Positions 60,578-64,000 of a DNA stretch of 64,000 nucleotides are shown here, one piece after another. Origin of the DNA: Microbacterium sp. GCS4 (GTDB lineage Bacteria > Actinomycetota > Actinomycetes > Actinomycetales > Microbacteriaceae); NCBI RefSeq assembly GCF_001262495.1, contig NZ_LGYE01000004.1, positions 62,001 through 126,000 on the forward strand, read 5' to 3'. The notes under the pieces were generated by a model that was not told the origin of the DNA, made no database searches, and saw only the letters and a program-made list of their open reading frames with translations. Each line of letters starts with the position of its first letter. Position 1 is the stretch's first letter. The position numbers were made by a program, and so were the translations under genes.

Positions 60578-61183
60578 ATGCGAGGTTGGCGTGACGTCTT
60601 CGCCACCGTGCGCATCGCCTTCGCCGTCGACGGACGCTCATCCTTTCCGGAGCACGTCTCGGTGTCGCCGGTCGTGCACCGCTCCCCCGCCGAGCACAAG
60701 GCGGTCGTCTACCGGCGGGTGTTCGACGAGAACTGGCCGCGTGTGCGACGGCACCTGGCCTGCTTCCTCGACGACGCCGATGAGGTCGACGAGCTGACCG
60801 CCGAGGTGTTCGTGATCGCGTGGAAGAAGCTCGACCCCGCGCGCCCCATGGGTCTCACGTGGTTCCTGCGCACAGCCGCCAACAAGGTCAGGGATGCGAA
60901 TCGCCGCGCCCGCTCCAAGGACCGGGCGCTCGATGCGCTGACGCGCGGACTGCAGCATCCATCCGCGGGGGTGGATCCTCTCGAGTCGCTCGCTCTCCGT
61001 GACGCCCTCGGGTCGCTGAACGCGCGCGAACGTCACGTGGTCGTGCTCACCTACTGGGACGACCTGACCGCGGGCGAGGTCGCCGAGGTGCTGCGCTGCA
61101 GCCAGGCGTCCGTCTGGACGACGCTGACCAGGGCTCGGGCCAAGCTGCGGCGGCACCTCGATGCGACGGGAGGGGAGTCGTGA
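60578..61183 (+). CDS. ECF-type sigma factor
   Basis: 201 residues. Sigma-2 region: VYRRVFDENWPRVRRHLACF then ELTAEVFVIAWKKLD (about residues 48-90), and sigma-4: NARERHVVVLTYWDDLTAGE with WTTLTRARAKLRRHL (about 145-195). Group: ECF close to those that come with CU044_5270 proteins. The ATG at 60578 with GGAGGG ten bases upstream was chosen; in-frame GTGs at 60560, 60569 and 60572 are alternatives. It overlaps the next gene by four bases, which probably encodes its membrane partner. Confidence 0.92.
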   Translation: MRGWRDVFATVRIAFAVDGRSSFPEHVSVSPVVHRSPAEHKAVVYRRVFDENWPRVRRHLACFLDDADEVDELTAEVFVIAWKKLDPARPMGLTWFLRTAANKVRDANRRARSKDRALDALTRGLQHPSAGVDPLESLALRDALGSLNARERHVVVLTYWDDLTAGEVAEVLRCSQASVWTTLTRARAKLRRHLDATGGES

Positions 61184-62166
61184 TCCCTGACGACGAGCTG
61201 GATCGCCTGCTCCGCTCCGTGAACCCCGCGCCTCGCGAGCAGTTCGCCGACCTGCGGGCGGAAGACCTCGCCGTGCGCGAGCGGATCGTGCGCGGGGTCC
61301 CCGTCTCCGCCGGCGTCCCCGAGGCGGGTCGCCGCCGGGCGTGGGCCGGGTTCACGGTCGCCGTCGCGTCGATCGTCGCCGTGGTGGTGGCATCGGTGCT
61401 CGTGCTCGCTCCGACGCAGCAGGCCATCGCCCTCACTCCCCCGCCTCTGATCTACGGCAATCCTCAGCCGCTCGCAGATGTCGTCGCGGACGCCCAGGCG
61501 GCTCTCGCCGACGACGACGGTCCCGAGCAGGAGCGCCGGGTGCGCACGCTCGGCTGGGGGTGGAACATCGACATGGGCTCGGAGAAGATCGAGATCGTGC
61601 CGCAGGAGACGACCCTCGAGTGGGCCGCCGACGGCAGCGGCGCGGTCACGATCGTCGCCGGGGAGTCGCTCTGGAGCGACGACGATCGCCCCGACGGCGT
61701 CGCCGAGAGCCCGTATGCACCCGGTGAGGTGATCGCCTCCTTCCTGCAGACGCCCGAGCAGTTCAACGCGCCGGCCGCGCTGCTGACGCTCTCGGGTTCG
61801 ACGCCCGACGACCTCTGGCCGGTGCTGCGCGCCTTCGGCGCCGACGAGTCGTCGCCCTCGGGTGAGCTGCTCACCGCGATCAGCAGGGTGCTCGATGCCT
61901 GGACCCTCACCGATGCGCAGCAGGCGACGCTGATCGACCTGCTCGCCGAGGCGGACGGCATCCGGGTGCTCGGCGAGACCCGCGACCGCCTCGGCAGAGA
62001 CGTCGTGGGGCTGCGGGTCGAGGATCCGCAGAGACCGGATCACGCCGAGACCGTGCTCATCTCGACCGACACGGGTCGCATCGTCGGGATCGAGACGGAG
62101 CTCCTGCATCCCCTCGACTTCATCCCGGCCGGGGTCATGGGCTACCGCCTCTGGGACATCGACTAG
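61180..62166 (+). CDS. CU044_5270-type membrane protein, putative sigma partner
   Basis: 328 residues. A short cytoplasmic N-terminus (DDELDRLLRSVNPAPREQF), one membrane helix (about 52-76), and an extracytoplasmic domain to the end. The LLAEADGIRVLGETRDRLGR and GRIVGIETELL segments are typical of CU044_5270 proteins, which follow ECF sigma genes in actinobacteria and are thought to act as anti-sigma-like or sensor proteins. It has no zinc-binding anti-sigma (ZAS) HxxxCxxC motif. GTG start overlaps the sigma stop by four bases. Confidence 0.85.
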   Translation: MIPDDELDRLLRSVNPAPREQFADLRAEDLAVRERIVRGVPVSAGVPEAGRRRAWAGFTVAVASIVAVVVASVLVLAPTQQAIALTPPPLIYGNPQPLADVVADAQAALADDDGPEQERRVRTLGWGWNIDMGSEKIEIVPQETTLEWAADGSGAVTIVAGESLWSDDDRPDGVAESPYAPGEVIASFLQTPEQFNAPAALLTLSGSTPDDLWPVLRAFGADESSPSGELLTAISRVLDAWTLTDAQQATLIDLLAEADGIRVLGETRDRLGRDVVGLRVEDPQRPDHAETVLISTDTGRIVGIETELLHPLDFIPAGVMGYRLWDID

Positions 62167-62195
62167 ATGTCCCAGAGCTCGCATCGGTCCGAGGC

Positions 62196-62201
62196 TACGC
62201 T
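62196..62201 (+). promoter_or_regulatory. Leaderless-type -10 box
   Basis: TACGCT ends seven bases before the GTG at 62209 and decides that start over the in-frame ATG at 62167. Confidence 0.4.
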
Positions 62202-62208
62202 CGCTGAC

Positions 62209-63336
62209 GTGAGCGCGCCGAGGAGACCCTGGATCGTCAGCGCCACCGTCGGCGGACTGTGGCTCCTGGTCGTGCTGATCGCGGCTATCGGATCCCTCAC
62301 GCCTCTCGCGCGGGTCGAGCAGGCGGTCCTGCCCACGCCGACGCCGTTCCTCTGGTCATGGGCGGCGCCGTGGCCCGTCGTGGTGCCGGTCGCCGGAGCT
62401 GTGGCCGTGGCCGTCGTGCATGCGGCGATCCTGCGCCTCGGGCGCTCGCGCTCGTCGTTCTTCTTCGCCTGGATCGCGGCCGTGGCCGCCGGGGCAGCGG
62501 TGGGACTCACGATCGACGTCGTGCTCGTCTTCGGCAACCTGTTCACCTCCGGCTGGGCCTCGTGGGCGCTCGATCTCGGCTCCCGTGCGGCGACAGGCGC
62601 GTACTGGGGCCTCCTCTACGGATGGATCGCCGGTCTGGTCGCCTGGCGCCTCGACCGCACGGCCCCCGATGCCGCGACCCCTGCTCCCCGCCCTGCCGGC
62701 GCAGCGATCACCGTCGTCGCGGCGATCGCGTCACTCGCCCTGCTCGGCGCGGTCTACGTCGCCGGCGACGCCGCGACCCAGGCGCAGGTCCGCGCCGAGG
62801 CCGCAGCAGCCGAACCACCACCCGCCGACGGCTCCGCCCCGATCGACCCTCAGGCCGCCGGTGAACCCGTGCCCGAGCGCGTCGACGGTTCCGGGGTCAC
62901 GGGGATCGACGGCTGCACACCGGATCGGGCGATGGCCCTCATCGGCGACCCCGACGGCGCGACAGGGCACCGGGGCCTCCGTCTCGAGCTGATGAACTTC
63001 TCGGAGGAGCCGTGCGTGATCGAGGGCTACCCGGACGTCGCCTTCGGCGACCAGAACGGTCATCTGCTCGACGTCGATGTCACGCCGGGGTCGTCGTTCA
63101 TGGCCGTCGATCCCGGACCCGTCCGCATCGAGATCCCCGCCGGCTCGTCCGCCGTCGCATGGATCGGCTGGGACGCGAACTCCACACAGGGCGCCCTCGT
63201 CGCGAAGACGATCTGGAACGCGGTGCTCCCCGGGGAGACCCGCGGCTCCAAGCCGATCGAGACCGACATCGTCGCCGGGTCGTCGGTCACGGTGACGGCC
63301 TGGGCGCTGCCCGAGACCGCCGGCACTGCGCCCTGA
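62209..63336 (+). CDS. Membrane protein with DUF4232-type domain
   Basis: 375 residues. The N-terminal 190 residues have about five membrane helices. A disordered Ala/Pro/Glu-rich linker (about 195-235) leads to an extracytoplasmic domain with two cysteines (IDGCTPDRAM and EEPCVIEGYP), the DUF4232 hallmark that probably forms a disulphide. Its role is unknown; such domains are mostly found on actinobacterial lipoproteins and membrane proteins. Its own -10 separates it from the ECF operon, although only 42 bases lie between. Confidence 0.85.
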   Translation: MSAPRRPWIVSATVGGLWLLVVLIAAIGSLTPLARVEQAVLPTPTPFLWSWAAPWPVVVPVAGAVAVAVVHAAILRLGRSRSSFFFAWIAAVAAGAAVGLTIDVVLVFGNLFTSGWASWALDLGSRAATGAYWGLLYGWIAGLVAWRLDRTAPDAATPAPRPAGAAITVVAAIASLALLGAVYVAGDAATQAQVRAEAAAAEPPPADGSAPIDPQAAGEPVPERVDGSGVTGIDGCTPDRAMALIGDPDGATGHRGLRLELMNFSEEPCVIEGYPDVAFGDQNGHLLDVDVTPGSSFMAVDPGPVRIEIPAGSSAVAWIGWDANSTQGALVAKTIWNAVLPGETRGSKPIETDIVAGSSVTVTAWALPETAGTAP

Positions 63337-63341
63337 CGCCG

Positions 63342-64000
63342 CTACTCGATCTGGCCGATCGGCTCGCGCTTCTCCGCCTGGAACTGGTCCTCGGCGCGGC
63401 CGCGCGCCCAGTAGGCGGAGATCGACAGCGATTCGCGGGGCACCTCACGCTGCTTGAGCAGGGCACGCACCTCCTTGATCGTGCCGCGCTCACCGTGCGC
63501 GAAGACCGCGGGGTGGCCATCGGCCCAGTGCAGGCCCGCGAGCACCGAAAGCAGCTCCTCATCGGTGTCGGTCCAGCGCAGACGCACGCCGTCGGGGAGG
63601 TCGGGGAGGATGCGGTCGGCAGGGTCGGCGACCGTGACGAGCACATGACCCACGGCATCCGGGGGCATGGCCTCGATCGCCGAGGAAATCGCCGGCACGG
63701 CCGTGTGGTCACCGACGAGCAGATGCCACGGGGCCGCAGGATCCGGCGCATACCCGCCGCCCGCGCCGCTCAGCACGAGCACGTCGCCCGGCTGGGCGCG
63801 ACGAGCCCACGGTCCCGCGACGCCCTCGTCACCGTGCACGACGAAGTCGATCACGAGACGCCGGCGCGCGGCATCCGACGACCGGATCGTGTAGGTGCGG
63901 CGGGTCGGGAGCTTCTCGGGGCTCTCCTCCCGCAGCCGGGCGAGGTCGAACGGCGGGGTGAGCCCGTGCTCGGGGTCGGCGAACAGGATCTTGACGTACT
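63342..64000 (-). CDS. Siderophore-interacting protein, N-terminus outside window
   Basis: Partial; about 219 C-terminal residues are present. The order is that of SIP proteins: a strand VKILFADPEHG, then RRTYTIR (FAD contact), DFVVHGDEGVAGPWARRAQPGD with the HG...GPAxxWA-like motif, VGDHTAVPAISSAIE and, near the end, ISAYWARGRAEDQF, which contacts NAD(P)H. SIPs reduce Fe(III)-siderophores in the cytosol to release iron. No siderophore gene is visible here. Converges on the DUF4232 gene with a five-base gap. Confidence 0.93.
   Translation of the reverse strand, partial: YVKILFADPEHGLTPPFDLARLREESPEKLPTRRTYTIRSSDAARRRLVIDFVVHGDEGVAGPWARRAQPGDVLVLSGAGGGYAPDPAAPWHLLVGDHTAVPAISSAIEAMPPDAVGHVLVTVADPADRILPDLPDGVRLRWTDTDEELLSVLAGLHWADGHPAVFAHGERGTIKEVRALLKQREVPRESLSISAYWARGRAEDQFQAEKREPIGQIE

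Overview
The window is high-GC, densely coding DNA with many 4-base start/stop overlaps, an actinobacterial NucS, a non-canonical (long) ArgG, an Arr enzyme and an MnhA-MnhB fusion. Gene content and style point to a Microbacteriaceae chromosome, most likely Microbacterium; that genus call is inference from recognised families, not from a search. There are no rRNA or tRNA genes, no insertion sequence, no CRISPR array and no obvious prophage.

Layout. 1-8.6 kb: a cut-off MFS exporter with a divergent HxlR regulator, argG with a strong terminator, a TetR / degenerate ABC-ATPase-like / YhgE-Pip export operon, another MFS protein and an alpha/beta hydrolase. 8.6-15.1 kb: a complete, overlapping mnhA(B)CDEFG Na+/H+ antiporter operon on the minus strand. 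15.3-22.4 kb: L-rhamnose mutarotase, a large membrane protein, a LacI/MFS pair with a 16-bp palindromic operator between them, nucS, a coiled-coil membrane protein, a HAD phosphatase, a cold-shock protein, then a 562-bp non-coding block full of inverted repeats with a candidate C6-loop small RNA. 22.4-28.6 kb: a shikimate-dehydrogenase-like enzyme, MFS/MarR pair, a lipoprotein fusing a solute-binding-like domain to a von Willebrand A domain with a membrane partner, and an Asp/Glu racemase.

28.6-36.6 kb: a LacI-controlled sugar-acid operon (UxuB-like reductase, idonate/gulonate-type dehydrogenase, MHS-type transporter, ManD-type mannonate dehydratase, KDPG aldolase, KDG kinase). It has no uronate isomerase, which suggests an aldonate such as L-gulonate or L-idonate as entry substrate. 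36.6-39 kb: Pr6Pr membrane protein, rifampin ADP-ribosyltransferase, LysE exporter, two coupled small acidic proteins. 39.1-45.7 kb: a galactoside uptake/hydrolysis operon (GH36 alpha-galactosidase, binding protein, two permeases) facing a ROK regulator. 45.8-51.9 kb: two aldo-keto reductases, a HbpS/UPF0303-like protein, Mug glycosylase, a frameshifted membrane protein, a second Pr6Pr protein and an LCP protein.

51.9-58.7 kb: a five-gene minus-strand operon (MFS, TIM-barrel isomerase, pyranose-oxidase/C-glycoside-oxidase-type flavoprotein, Gfo/Idh/MocA dehydrogenase, second TIM-barrel isomerase) with a divergent TetR. It looks like an oxidative glycoside-degradation pathway and is the most interesting metabolic system here. 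58.7-64 kb: a Moco oxidoreductase / flavin reductase / zinc-ribbon operon, an ECF sigma factor with a CU044_5270-type membrane partner, a DUF4232-type protein, and a cut-off siderophore-interacting protein.

A recurrent signal is a TANNNT box 6-7 bases before the start codon of unlinked genes, suggesting that many transcripts here are leaderless.
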